From Fasciola hepatica (taxonomy: Eukaryota > Platyhelminthes > Trematoda > Plagiorchiida > Fasciolidae): DNA of 64,000 bases. The notes beneath the pieces are model-generated. The model was not told where the DNA came from. It was given only the letters and a program-made list of their open reading frames with translations, and searched no databases. Below, one piece after another: positions 41,501 to 46,399 of the stretch (positions are counted from its first letter, which is position 1; each line of letters starts with the position of its first letter). The stretch lies in contig CANUEZ040000029.1 in NCBI GenBank assembly GCA_948099385.1, positions 651,501 through 715,500 of the forward strand, given 5' to 3'. The position numbers were made by a program, and so were the translations under genes.

Positions 41501-41721
41501 TGACTCACTTTATCGGGAGAAACTATGTCCAGTACATTGATAGAAGTGATTTCCGGCGGGAAAACGAACCGCAAGTTCTTCCAATATTGTTTGCTCGAGA
41601 AATTTGCGTAAGCTGCGTACTCCGATGGAGTCAGGACATAAACGTCCTTCATTATCGGTAGTTGTTTACAGGATGATCTAGTCGTGTCAGCTTCGCTGTA
41701 CTTCTTCAAAAGTTCCATCAT
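1741..41721 (-). CDS. HYDIN: HYDIN orthologue, 5' portion, 18 exons, continues off the left edge
   Basis: HYDIN is a giant structural protein of the C2 projection of the central pair in motile 9+2 cilia. It is built from many immunoglobulin-like ASH/MSP-type beta-sandwich repeats. Exons on the minus strand: 41721-41509, 41475-41356, 41320-41018, 40980-40827, 40793-40495, 38118-37616, 34634-34567, 33805-33397, 23221-23023, 18475-18359, 17754-17602, 14795-14439, 14297-14200, 12461-12311, 10928-10794, 10352-10224, 5606-3925, 2023-1741. All junctions are GT-AG, all phases agree, and the sum is 5,373 nt or 1,791 codons with no stop. Repeated motifs of the P-x-x-LDFG and NxGxxP type and the order of conserved segments match HYDIN as I know the family; no alignment was run. 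Expected sites are the ciliated larva and flame cells. The start codon is a choice: a Met-Met pair at 41721, with an open frame upstream of it. The 3' two-thirds are missing. Confidence 0.93.
2024..3924. other. HYDIN intron 17
   Basis: No exon or repeat recognised. The 5' boundary is a gtaagt donor and the 3' end a ccacttacag acceptor. Confidence 0.5.
3925..5606 (-). CDS. HYDIN: HYDIN exon 17, very long (residues 1137-1697)
   Basis: 1,682 nt, starting in phase 0 at DAVRL and then VGEVHFPNLEFDTNRISFGY, followed by SPLPVRFRWSFLVG. An acidic, low-conservation insert of about 130 residues follows (heavy in Glu, Asp and Ser). Then come ELFDITPIYGELEPEQSQPI, FVFFGHANVEGNVEALCEV and VAHFEPRRITLRGVADFPRL. 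The last third is a helical, charged linker with Cys-Ser-Cys-Arg. It ends two bases into a Lys codon before gtaagt. The block covers about three repeats without an intron. Confidence 0.98.
6168..6575 (-). mobile_element. RTE LINE 3' fragment, opposite strand
   Basis: It encodes LSGSETRTFQTSGIRRLPIH, CIRGIARGWLDHLASNTEVK and NLKNKMVGHVLPTPTDRPLR. This is the same ORF2 tail as copies 1 and 2 but from a diverged copy, still open for 135 codons. It lies divergently, 5' end to 5' end, with copy 1. Confidence 0.72.
6640..7250 (+). mobile_element. RTE LINE 3' fragment, copy 1
   Basis: The plus strand carries the C-terminal part of RTE-type ORF2 with stops: SSRIQIARLAFTNLSQLW (6710), SRSVLLYGSET (6815), ERRRLLVFEH, NIPPVWWEQGIRNDEVKRRM (6909) and RLRWLGHVLRVPDDRLL. 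The order and motifs are those of the widespread RTE/BovB-like tail. Confidence 0.87.
7251..8000. other. HYDIN intron 16, unassigned between the RTE copies
   Basis: A tRNA A-box-like tagcccagtggttaacg occurs at 7493-7509, but no convincing B box follows at the right distance. It may be a decayed SINE. No coding sequence seen. Confidence 0.3.
8001..8370 (+). mobile_element. RTE LINE 3' fragment, copy 2
   Basis: It encodes NIPPVWWDQGIRNDEVKRRM and then RLRWLGHVLRVPDDRLLQSM, the C-terminal tail of RTE-type ORF2. The stretch 8001-8323 matches 6903-7225 with six substitutions and no indel, and the two share the same disabling stops. It lies in HYDIN intron 16. Confidence 0.85.
8872..9217. repeat. 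imperfect inverted repeat around the GA microsatellite
   Basis: The left arm (8872-8970) and right arm (about 9120-9217) match in inverted orientation at roughly three bases in four. Shared landmarks are tatagtct, the cgggat/cggggtcat segment, aattc and tcgaat/cgaatt. The arms point toward the repeat tract. They could be the two ends of a foldback element or two converging copies of one short repeat. Confidence 0.55.
9012..9125. repeat. GA microsatellite with internal G run
   Basis: The (GA)n tract is interrupted by about 13 G. It accounts for the long Glu-Arg and Leu-Ser ORFs in this stretch, which are not genes. Confidence 0.98.
9287..9354. repeat. TAA/AAT trinucleotide microsatellite
   Basis: About 20 units. 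The minus strand reads as a poly-leucine ORF that is an artefact. Confidence 0.97.
10224..10352 (-). CDS. HYDIN: HYDIN exon 16 (residues 1094-1136)
   Basis: Forty-three codons, phase 0 at both ends. It reads NLHLEAGQSVPIH, then VQFDPAYQNDQYSRRADELL and YEQHPQT before a gtaagt donor. The F-x-P-A-Y-x-x-D and Y-x-x-H-P pattern is diagnostic for this HYDIN segment. It was found by matching phase and family order. Confidence 0.95.
10794..10928 (-). CDS. HYDIN: HYDIN exon 15 (residues 1049-1093)
   Basis: Forty-five codons, phase 0 at both ends. It includes LCLRNDSGLPLTCLLEL and YPFSLLDNG, which is the L-x-x-N-x-S-x-L-P-L-T strand after R-V-E-K. An alternative acceptor two bases downstream would break the frame. 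Donor gtaaac. Confidence 0.93.
11519..11595. repeat. TA dinucleotide microsatellite
   Basis: About 37 uninterrupted TA units in HYDIN intron 14. The flanks show no recognised element. Confidence 0.98.
12311..12461 (-). CDS. HYDIN: HYDIN exon 14 (residues 998-1048)
   Basis: 151 nt. It completes an Ala codon from exon 13, then reads PGTVSRK, ILCHTILGRKGAKTLIKTV and LSSHELIYRVEK. The L-C-H-x-I-x-G-K/R-K/R segment and the I-Y/F-R-V-E-K ending match HYDIN at this position. Acceptor gtgctccag, donor gtaagt. Confidence 0.95.
12462..14199. other. HYDIN intron 13
   Basis: It holds no repeat I recognise. It does contain an exon-like segment at 12952-13106 with strong splice sites but an in-frame stop (see findings). 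Confidence 0.5.
14200..14297 (-). CDS. HYDIN: HYDIN exon 13 (98 nt, residues 966-998)
   Basis: It encodes PDMSDS and WIITPHRFEIGPGASADVTL. This corresponds to the T-P-x-R/H-x-x-L/I-x-P-G-x-x-x-x-x-x-L-E segment of HYDIN. Two donors overlap, gtacgt at 14199 and gtgata at 14195. Only the first leaves the phase that the next exon needs. Acceptor ttttttgtccacag. Confidence 0.9.
14439..14795 (-). CDS. HYDIN: HYDIN exon 12 (residues 847-965)
   Basis: 119 codons, phase 0 at both ends. It starts DNVDSIYKTEPTCGTIPPLS, runs through FRENLLLMVEDTKTIRHISL and STGSGGTITTEP, then LHLGPYFGSLPARNVFHITN and GRRQQQLIWSIEG. The G-x-G-T-x-I/T segment, the L-x-L-G-P-x-F strand and the N-x-G-R-R-x-Q-Q-L-x-W motif are among the most recognisable parts of HYDIN. 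Confidence 0.97.
15535..16500 (+). mobile_element. LINE endonuclease remnant (CR1/Jockey-like)
   Basis: In HYDIN intron 11, on the plus strand in broken frames: a HINGFYS segment (15585), LIGNIYLTAD (15775), LLLTSLISELKDCLYI (15840), then LTNLVHFPTRDDACLDFVFT (15935-15995), and after a frame change STVLTTAF- and CCPFETANVQTDRVSPPLTK-like segments to about 16310. This is the order of a CR1/Jockey apurinic endonuclease and the linker before the reverse transcriptase. The RT itself is absent. Confidence 0.75.
16960..17040 (-). repeat. second tRNA-like Pol III module, opposite strand
   Basis: A perfect B box, GGTTCGAGTCC, reads on the minus strand (17011-17021) and abuts the plus-strand SINE head. 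Its A box would fall inside the neighbouring head. It could be a truncated SINE in opposite orientation or chance. Confidence 0.4.
17036..17290 (+). repeat. tRNA-derived SINE
   Basis: The plus strand shows a tRNA-like head with an A-box region at 17047-17061 and a B box GGTTCAAATCC at 17094-17104, about the spacing of a tRNA. A tRNA-unrelated body follows (gggtctggttgccagctatc at about 17214-17235). The body recurs at 25.6-25.75 kb, which supports a mobile family. It lies in HYDIN intron 11. Confidence 0.65.
17602..17754 (-). CDS. HYDIN: HYDIN exon 11 (residues 796-846)
   Basis: Fifty-one codons, phase 0 at both ends. It reads CIGEGPVIYIEPTKLDWGTI, then LTNESVIPAVFTLKT. The change from G-E-G-P to P-x-x-L-D-W-G marks the boundary between two repeats. 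Acceptor tttcacacag, donor gtgagt. Confidence 0.96.
18359..18475 (-). CDS. HYDIN: HYDIN exon 10 (residues 757-795)
   Basis: Thirty-nine codons, phase 0 at both ends: GEISPFGSTDMKIFV, then a LLKIVICDREDKAL segment before a gtgagt donor. The G-x-I-x-P-x-x-x-x-D-M-K-I-x-F/V pattern is the last strand pair of a repeat. Too short to be seen as an ORF with its own start. Confidence 0.95.
18476..19639. other. HYDIN intron 9, 3' part
   Basis: Nothing recognisable between the LINE and exon 10. Confidence 0.35.
19640..22130 (+). mobile_element. CR1/Jockey-like LINE ORF2, nearly full domain order, decayed
   Basis: In HYDIN intron 9, on the plus strand. An endonuclease region (19650-20160) includes FRGTVTVTCT, a VVDDLN segment where GDFN is expected, TRGSAVLDRIITNHPELL and PFSRSDHALIII. 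The reverse transcriptase follows: GADGLSSTVLKFG (20730), FRPIAITSSALKLTERAI, NSGVLQGAVLLPVLF (21270) and the catalytic-box YADD (21371-21382). A typical tail continues to about 22110. Stops and frameshifts interrupt it throughout, so it is not active. Confidence 0.85.
22130..23022. other. HYDIN intron 9, upstream part
   Basis: No exon. A short TG repeat lies near 22625-22640 within a GC-rich patch (22480-22690) that may be an old repeat. Confidence 0.3.
23023..23221 (-). CDS. HYDIN: HYDIN exon 9 (residues 690-756)
   Basis: 199 nt. It completes a Glu codon from exon 8 across a 10.2-kb intron, then reads LNMGRCFLRHAYEKTLKLNN and LVECSIQQNLEGS. The L-x-x-G-x-C-F-L-x-x-x-Y-E-x-T-L pattern is characteristic of HYDIN. 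Acceptor ttttccgacag, donor gtgggt; ends in phase 0. Confidence 0.95.
23222..25584. other. HYDIN intron 8, 3' part
   Basis: No exon seen. A GC-rich patch at 24300-25130 has no stop on the minus strand for 160 codons. It shows no motif I recognise and lies outside the phase-consistent gene model, so it is probably an unclassified repeat. A run of nine or ten G lies near 25555. Confidence 0.35.
25585..25755 (+). repeat. SINE 3' body, second copy
   Basis: This segment is a diverged copy of the tail of the SINE at 17.1-17.3 kb. Both contain ccactccaagtt-like sequence followed by gggtctggttgcc and a tagtg(c/t)ag stretch in the same order. The tRNA-like head is missing here; the copy appears 5' truncated. 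Confidence 0.5.
26107..26935. mobile_element. DNA transposon with terminal inverted repeats, internally decayed
   Basis: The left end begins accgtgtttctccgaaaat at 26108. The right end (26905-26930) carries the inverted match, ctccgaaaataagacccagtc read on the minus strand. Inside, near the left end, are further ...cttattttt motifs of the kind found in Tc1/mariner- or pogo-like short elements. A minus-strand stretch (26330-26640) with a charged, acidic end could be the decayed C terminus of a transposase. The right end is eroded, so no target duplication could be confirmed. Confidence 0.5.
26940..31879. other. HYDIN intron 8, unassigned stretch
   Basis: No exon with HYDIN character and no recognisable element. 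A short imperfect direct repeat (about 30 bp, gtctgtcaaa...) occurs near 27912 and 28103. A GC-richer patch lies at 31030-31500. Both may be debris of old repeats. Confidence 0.35.
31880..33080 (+). mobile_element. probable CR1-like LINE 3' remnant in HYDIN intron 8
   Basis: Across broken plus-strand frames there are segments typical of the C-terminal tail of CR1/Jockey-like ORF2: a SALLSAIPTYLKS segment followed by SIRLAYLF and a LFNLIHKMPFDL-like segment (about 32650-32870). Many stops interrupt them. The call rests on pattern only and could be wrong. The segments before 32200 are not assigned. Confidence 0.38.
33397..33805 (-). CDS. HYDIN: HYDIN exon 8 (residues 554-690)
   Basis: It begins with FSAQRSVILRNTSYIPMNYK, the N-T-S-x-x-P-M strand. 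A polar, low-conservation loop of about 60 residues follows, rich in Ser, Glu and Asn. It ends with VNGVGEGLYALPLTM and a gtgagt donor. It starts with two bases and ends with two bases of split codons, both completed by the neighbouring exons. Confidence 0.95.
34567..34634 (-). CDS. HYDIN: HYDIN exon 7 (68-nt mini-exon, residues 531-554)
   Basis: A 68-nt exon too short to stand out as an ORF, found because the flanking phases require it. It begins with the last base of an Arg codon and encodes GEV, then VGPTFHFDVNEVDFGQISY, and leaves one base. It has the textbook start of a HYDIN repeat (GP-x-F...V-x-F-G-x-I/V-S-x). Acceptor ctctccag, donor gtaagt. Confidence 0.94.
35100..36900 (+). mobile_element. 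RTE-type LINE fragment, apurinic endonuclease region, decayed
   Basis: The plus strand of HYDIN intron 6 encodes the endonuclease of an RTE LINE in broken frames. A start segment, THVACWNVRTF, is followed by DVDIACLSEVSLP (35690-35820), which is the N and E motifs. Next come GVAFALNK, TLITVYAPT and DEFYYNLQEVI (35844-36110), and after a frame change a GDWNARIG-like segment. Farther on, SYWIEIAEKIE near 36780 resembles the linker before the reverse transcriptase. The reading frame is interrupted several times. The 5' part (35100-35690) matches the family less clearly. Confidence 0.72.
36900..37615. other. HYDIN intron 6, upstream part
   Basis: No gene or recognisable repeat seen here. The RTE fragment ends near 36900. 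Confidence 0.35.
37616..38118 (-). CDS. HYDIN: HYDIN exon 6 (residues 364-531)
   Basis: 503 nt, phase 0 start, ending two bases into a codon. It holds FSVKPIEGVVRPYSEKEIVI, then VNGLGVGPRVKYSFCCLDIG and an LSNVGCIDAIF strand. This spans the end of one ASH-type repeat and nearly all of the next. Strong acceptor (ttcttctctctag); donor gtaatt. Confidence 0.96.
38119..40099. other. HYDIN intron 5, unassigned part
   Basis: The A/T-rich sequence has no conserved exon and no recognisable element apart from the SINE head at its 5' end. A GC-richer patch at 38470-38740 may be an old repeat. Confidence 0.4.
40100..40240 (-). repeat. tRNA-derived SINE head in HYDIN intron 5
   Basis: On the minus strand there is a good RNA polymerase III B box, GGTTCGAAACC (40176-40186), with an A-box-like ctgccagttgg about 30 nt upstream (40211-40221). 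A GC-rich body follows that ends in a gacccgtcgacccggtcgag run. This is the arrangement of a tRNA-related SINE. Its ends could not be fixed. Confidence 0.55.
40495..40793 (-). CDS. HYDIN: HYDIN exon 5 (residues 264-363)
   Basis: It starts GEVIHSDLHGEG and carries CLKNDDEFPLRFKWSPF, the N-x-x-x-x-P-x-x-F-x-W strand of a HYDIN repeat, followed by a charged stretch. Two donors are possible. The one at 40494 (gtaagg) leaves phase 0 and fits the next exon, so I chose it over the one four bases downstream. Confidence 0.9.
40794..40826 (-). other. HYDIN micro-intron 4, 33 nt
   Basis: It starts gtaagc and ends tttttcag, in phase 1, and completes a glycine codon across the junction. It is the last of four consecutive micro-introns; the next intron is 2.4 kb. 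Confidence 0.88.
40827..40980 (-). CDS. HYDIN: HYDIN exon 4 (residues 213-264)
   Basis: 154 nt beginning in phase 0 and ending after the first base of a codon. It contains LSRPFTVVPSSMVLN and a VEVKVTFCPE segment. This is the PF-x-V-x-P...V-x-V-x-F-x-P pattern that recurs in every HYDIN repeat. Confidence 0.93.
40981..41017 (-). other. HYDIN micro-intron 3, 37 nt
   Basis: It starts gtaacc and ends ggttag. Its length is not a multiple of three, so without splicing it looks like a frameshift. Removing it joins ...RNIGN to KLSLIIELSRPFTVVPSS, which restores the expected repeat pattern. Confidence 0.85.
41018..41320 (-). CDS. HYDIN: HYDIN exon 3 (residues 112-212)
   Basis: 101 codons, phase 0 at both ends. 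It contains the highly conserved KVAAGLSVTFRVKFTPD segment and the CIGPRPLLSLPDKILFG segment, then KKTLLLRNIGN. These close the first repeat and open the second, as in HYDIN of animals generally. A naive reading runs past the donor at 41017 and stops about 20 codons later, so a single-exon model would truncate the protein here. Confidence 0.95.
41321..41355 (-). other. HYDIN micro-intron 2, 35 nt
   Basis: It starts gtttgt and ends tctag, in phase 0. It splits the first domain between the LRNMDK segment and the following segment that leads to SPYFE. Confidence 0.85.
41356..41475 (-). CDS. HYDIN: HYDIN exon 2 (residues 72-111)
   Basis: Forty codons, phase 0 at both ends, containing FQPTPSELVFKNYVANQTYE. 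This is the first conserved beta-strand block of HYDIN, the P-x-P-S-E-I/L-V-F-x-N-Y pattern, followed by an LRN segment. Both neighbours are micro-introns. Confidence 0.92.
41476..41508 (-). other. HYDIN micro-intron 1, 33 nt
   Basis: The intron runs from gtgagt to an attag acceptor and lies between codons. Reading through it meets a stop made by the acceptor TAG itself. Removing it joins two segments that are adjacent in HYDIN. Confidence 0.85.
41509..41721 (-). CDS. HYDIN: HYDIN exon 1 (start exon, residues 1-71)
   Basis: This exon encodes the N-terminal lead-in. It includes the segment VYVLTPSEYAAYANFSSKQY, like the TPSE-type stretch near the start of other HYDINs, and ends at ...SPDK before a gtgagt donor. 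Translation probably starts at a Met-Met pair (41721). The frame stays open upstream to an acceptor-like site at 41799-41800, with a stop further up. The exon may therefore begin at 41798, and an upstream coding exon cannot be excluded. Confidence 0.8.
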
Positions 41722-41798
41722 AAATGGACAATCGGGTCTATGACAAACTGTGGTATGTTGGATGCAGTGGTCTAACGTAGGGCCTGCACATGTATGAC

Positions 41799-42069
41799 CT
41801 ACAAGGACACAGAAAGAAAACTCAATGAACCGGAACGGGCAGCGCTACCTGGGCCCACATAGGGCCAATATGAGTATGCTCAAGCTTCGGAAAAAACGCG
41901 CGGGAAGTTAATATCCCTTTTATGGTTTTGAAAAGAAACTTCCCGTTGCTTTACTAAAATTAGCCTATGCAAATCGCCTTGTCCTGTGGTTCTAAACCCA
42001 TACCTTGCTAACTATGTATTATAGATATATATGTTCTGCCTTAAGTCTTCAAAATTAGAGCAGAGAGTA
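41799..42069 (-). promoter_or_regulatory. HYDIN 5' flank and possible splice acceptor
   Basis: On the minus strand a T/C-rich tract ends in ccttgtag at 41799-41806. That is a good acceptor just upstream of the start exon, usable for an upstream exon or a trans-spliced leader. No TATA box or other promoter element can be defended. Only about 270 bp separate it from the LINE upstream. Confidence 0.35.
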
Positions 42070-44110
42070 ACCTCTTGTATTGGCCTCATCGGAACAACCA
42101 TTTGATTTGGTCTCAGGAAAGAGAATCACATCATATGTCAGTCAGAAAGTCGTTCACTTCTTCTACCACTTCCACTGGGAACAAGTTCCAAATATTTGTG
42201 ACTCTTAGGGACGGGCGATACACTAGCAACAAGCCAATAGATTCCAAATTCAAGAGTGTTTGTGTATGGCCCTGCGTACGACAAGGTCCACGCAGTTGAA
42301 AGATCGCATGCAGTTCCCCGGATAATGCCACTGACACAAATGACGTTGCCTTGCATCCTATGATTGGTTTATCGGAAAAGTTCAGTTGTTTGTAGCGACC
42401 TTCGTAGCCAGTCCCACGTAGTCTCGCAATAGGCAAGAACCAGCCCTCTGAACTCTTTCGAGTTTGGCTAATTCGGCAGATGCGTACCTGTATGCGGCCG
42501 CAGCACCATACTCTAACCGAGGACTAACATGTGTGGCATATACCAACCGAAAGGCATTAAAAGAGCGGTTTCCGAAAGAACGACTAATTGCTTTAGGGAT
42601 ACTACTCTATGCCGAGACACATGCTCTATCTGTATGGTTTCTTGTTTTTAAGTTGATGGGTATTATCATCCTAAGACCACGCTCGCAGACTGTCGTTTTA
42701 AGCAGAATGTCCAACACTAGGTGGACTCGGTTTATGTTCATGTGGGCAGACATTTTTGGGTTTATCGGAAAGTCCAATGTGTTGGACCGATGCGTCAGCG
42801 TGTACAGATGGCCTTGTCTGTTCGTATCAGAGCGAAATACGTGCCACAGCTGCAGATCATTAGAGCAGAATAAGCAATTTAAGACTGCTTAAGATATTCT
42901 TGATATACACCAGAAACAACAATGGGCTGAGTATCGAATCCTGGGAAACAGTGCTGAAGGATGGGTGCTACGTGGATAGGGTTCTAGAAAATCTGACTGC
43001 AAATATCCAACCTCCTAGGAAGTCCTCAATCCAGCGAAGTAGTGGGTCCACTATTCCCAATAGCCTGAGCTTCTGGAAATGTCGGTCATGTACATCTCTG
43101 CCAAATGCTTTACTAAAATCCACGAAAACGATATCTGTGATGTATTCTTTAGTCTTAGCTTCCGTTCAATGTTCTCGCACCAACAGGAGGTGGGGAAGAC
43201 ATGAACGGGGTTTGCCAAAGTCATGCTGTGCGGGACTGAATAGGTTGTGATGATCGAAGTAATCTTCAACGCGCTTGGTTATAGCCACTCTATTGCATTG
43301 CAGACAACTTAGGCAAAGCTTATCGAACGATAACACACAGCTGCCGCTCTGTCTCCACCATCAAACATCAGTACAACAATTGCTTGATTTCAGTCATCCG
43401 GGAGTTTTCCAGCCGCCAGTGAGGTGGTGAGAAACTTGGTGATTGAAAATTCTAGGATCTTAGGGAGCTCCCGTAGTACCAGTGGGCGAATTCCATCTGG
43501 TCCGGATGATTTATGTGGCTTGAGAAATCGCAGATGTCTCATAACTTCGTCCACTTTGAAATCTCGGGTTGTGATTGAAGGCTGGAACACCGACGAGAGA
43601 GATGACCTAAGTTTTGCGTGTGCAAACTGCGATGCGCAGTGGCGTCCCAGAGCATCTGCCTTAGCTTCATTGGAGCCAGCAACTATCCCGTTTATCATTG
43701 GTGCAGGTATACCTGGCGTTGTTCCCATTCGTCTTTTCATATGAGCAAACAATGATTTTGGTACACGAACATAGTCGGTTTCTAGACTCTCCTCGAATGT
43801 GCACCGTTTTACCATCTTCATGGAAGAGCATTGAGCTCGTAGTTCTTTGTATGCGTCATAAACCGCTGCTGTTGCTCGATAATGTCTCCAAGCTCGGTTT
43901 CTTCTGCGGAGTAGGCATCGAAACTCTTTGTTAAATCATGGGGGACCCTGGGCATGAGACCGTCGCCCGCCCGTTGGAGCAAACCTCTGTACCAATTGGT
44001 GGATTTCGTCCCGGAAGAGAAACAGAGAAGAACAATGCGCGAGAAAGTGCACATATCCCTGTTGGCACAAGTGGGGTGAAAAAGTTGGGGGCTACTTCTG
44101 TATTCAAGCA
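42070..44110 (-). mobile_element. CR1/Jockey-like LINE ORF2, decayed
   Basis: On the minus strand, from 5' to 3': KSLFAHMKRRMGTTPGIPAP (about 43730), LRFLKPHKSSGPDGIRPLVL, LTTSLAAGKLPDD (43395), a broken RT core around 42900-43270, YATHVSPRLEYGAAAAY (about 42500), ELAKLERVQRAGS, then NIWNLFPVEVVEEVNDF near 42150. These are the RT palm and C-terminal motifs of Jockey/CR1-group LINEs. Frames are broken many times. It has the same orientation as HYDIN. Confidence 0.88.
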
Positions 44111-44714
44111 CTTTCCCCCCGGTTAACTAATCTGTGACCTGATTGGTTGTTACGTTTTGCTAATACTCGGGCTAGTATCTCATTCTTATGCCGTCAAACA
44201 GTGGTAAAAATGCATTAGAAACAAGCGTATTTTTAGGTGGTCTCATATTTCAGCCTACCAACAACCAATGAATTCATGGACCGCTTCCACTTCACAAAGT
44301 CACCGCACTCACAGGAGGCAGGAATACTCAACGAATTTTGTCCAGATGTCAGCAGGTGCTAGTGTAGTCGTTTACCAATAGTAGGCGAAATATTTGACGA
44401 ATAACTTGAGAGCTAACTTCCCTTTCCGTATCAATTGATATAGCTATCTGGGTTTGGAGGAAAAAAATTACATTCATATGACGATCATGAAATTCAGACG
44501 TTTATTTTTTGACACACAGTCCAAAATATTCTACTGTAGTAGTATAACAGTGGTTGGCAAAATGAGCATATCAGGCGAAAATGTGTTTTATATGAGGTTC
44601 AGTTCAGTTGACCATTGCTCAAGTGAGTATATACTGGTAGTAGATTTGTTAACATCAAAACTAATATGCCGACACCGTAAAATAAGCAGTTGTCCAACTG
44701 AAACAAACGAAGTA

Positions 44715-45728
44715 CAGTATACTCCGTGGTTTAGGGGGAAACGCCTCAGTTCAAGAGCCTTGCGCCACGGTTTGGGAGTCATTCATCAGCATCTCTTGGA
44801 TTGACTGCCCCATGCCTCGTGGAAGAATTATGATATCGGATATTTTGACTCACACATCTAAGTAGGTGTTTTAGCAGGAATCTGAATTCCGGGAAGTAGT
44901 GCAAACAGAATTTCTGGGTCAGCGACGGCATGATAGCACTTTGAGGCCTAACAAGACTGTAAAGCCAAAAGAAATGCCTGCTTATATAGAAACCCTAGCC
45001 CCGTTTTCAGTGCCTCTGTATGTTTTTTGGTAATTCCGTGGTGTTAGGATTCCAGTATAAAATCATCGCCGCTTCTGGTACATTCTAAAATGGGCCTACA
45101 ATCTTCATCGTTGACAGCTTCCTGTGTATAAGACTTTCGTTCTCTGGGTTTAAATTGGTTATTTCTATCTTCTCTGTCACCTTCTCAGTCGATACCTTCG
45201 TTCTGGCATGTTCGTTTTACAAATGACACAGTTACTGATTCTCGCACCATTATATTGGGTTAAGACTGACCGAACGATCAACAGCCGCCCAAAACCGATG
45301 GTTAGTTGTCATATTCCGTTGCGCCATTGAGTGTGATGCTTACATCGCATCACCTTATTAGGTCATTTGTGCATATCAAACCCATTCGATCATGCTGCTC
45401 TCCGAGTAGGTCAAAACAGATATCTAGGATTTACCGGCATTGAAAAGCGACAAGCACATGCCAGAACAGTTCCTTTGGCTTTACAGTCTTGTTAGGCCTC
45501 AAAGTGCTATCATGCCGTCGCTGACCCAGAAATTCTGTTTGCACTACTTCCCGGAATTCAGATTCCTGCTAAAACACCTACTTAGATGTGTGAGTCAAAA
45601 TATCCGATATTATAATTTTTCCATGCGGCGTGGGCAGTCAGTCCAAGAGATGCTGATAAATGGCTCCTAAACTGTGGCGCAAGGTTCTTAAACTGAGGCT
45701 TTGCACCCTTAAACTACGGTAAATACTG
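44715..45728. mobile_element. 1,014-bp TA-flanked element with 255-bp inverted arms
   Basis: The left arm (44715-44969) and right arm (45474-45728) are inverted copies. Both outer ends begin CAGTAT and are flanked by TA, the signature of Tc1/mariner/pogo-type insertion. The inner 136 bp of each arm (44834-44969) are identical; the outer 119 bp differ at about one base in five. The 504-bp centre has no transposase. It is probably a non-autonomous element. Confidence 0.75.
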
Positions 45729-46399
45729 TAGTTTATAATATTCGAGAAATGCTTTTTTCACATGTACTTCTGCTGTTTCTGTTATATTTTGGGAACTGTC
45801 AAATGCTCAAAAATACGTTGATGGTGGATGATAGTTCATTGCTACAATTTGTTGTACAAAGTGACATTTGTTTTTATTAATAACAACTTTTTATGAAGTC
45901 CGGCCTTTGTGAGCAACCGAAAATTGATTCCTCTACGTGATGTATACGGAATTTCGGTTTAAGTAAGAAACTAGATTCTGATGTAAGACTGCAGTGTGAT
46001 TAAATTATCACCTACAATAAGAATCATCCGTAGAAAGTACGATTAGTTAACAAGCTTGTTTTTGGTAACATCATCCTCGTGGCTGGTTAATTTCCATTGA
46101 TAGGTAATAAGTGCATAAATGATGAACAATATCTGTGTGTTAAAGTGTGAATGTGTAGGCATCACAATTGGTGTTGCGTAGTTAGGAAAGATAGAAGGGG
46201 AAATTCTGATGTCCCGTGGTTGGGCAAAGGACCAGTGAAACAATGAACATGGGTTTTGGGGATTATCCATTTTCGGTTTCAACGCAAGGGCCGATATTTG
46301 GGTCGCGCTGAGTTCCAGAGCCGGTCTCGGATCACGGCCAGGGCAGTTTGAGTGCTTTGACGAAACATTTCCGAGAAAAAAACGATGGATTGAGTAATC
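45729..46399. other. unassigned intergenic stretch
   Basis: No gene or recognisable repeat. Confidence 0.35.
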
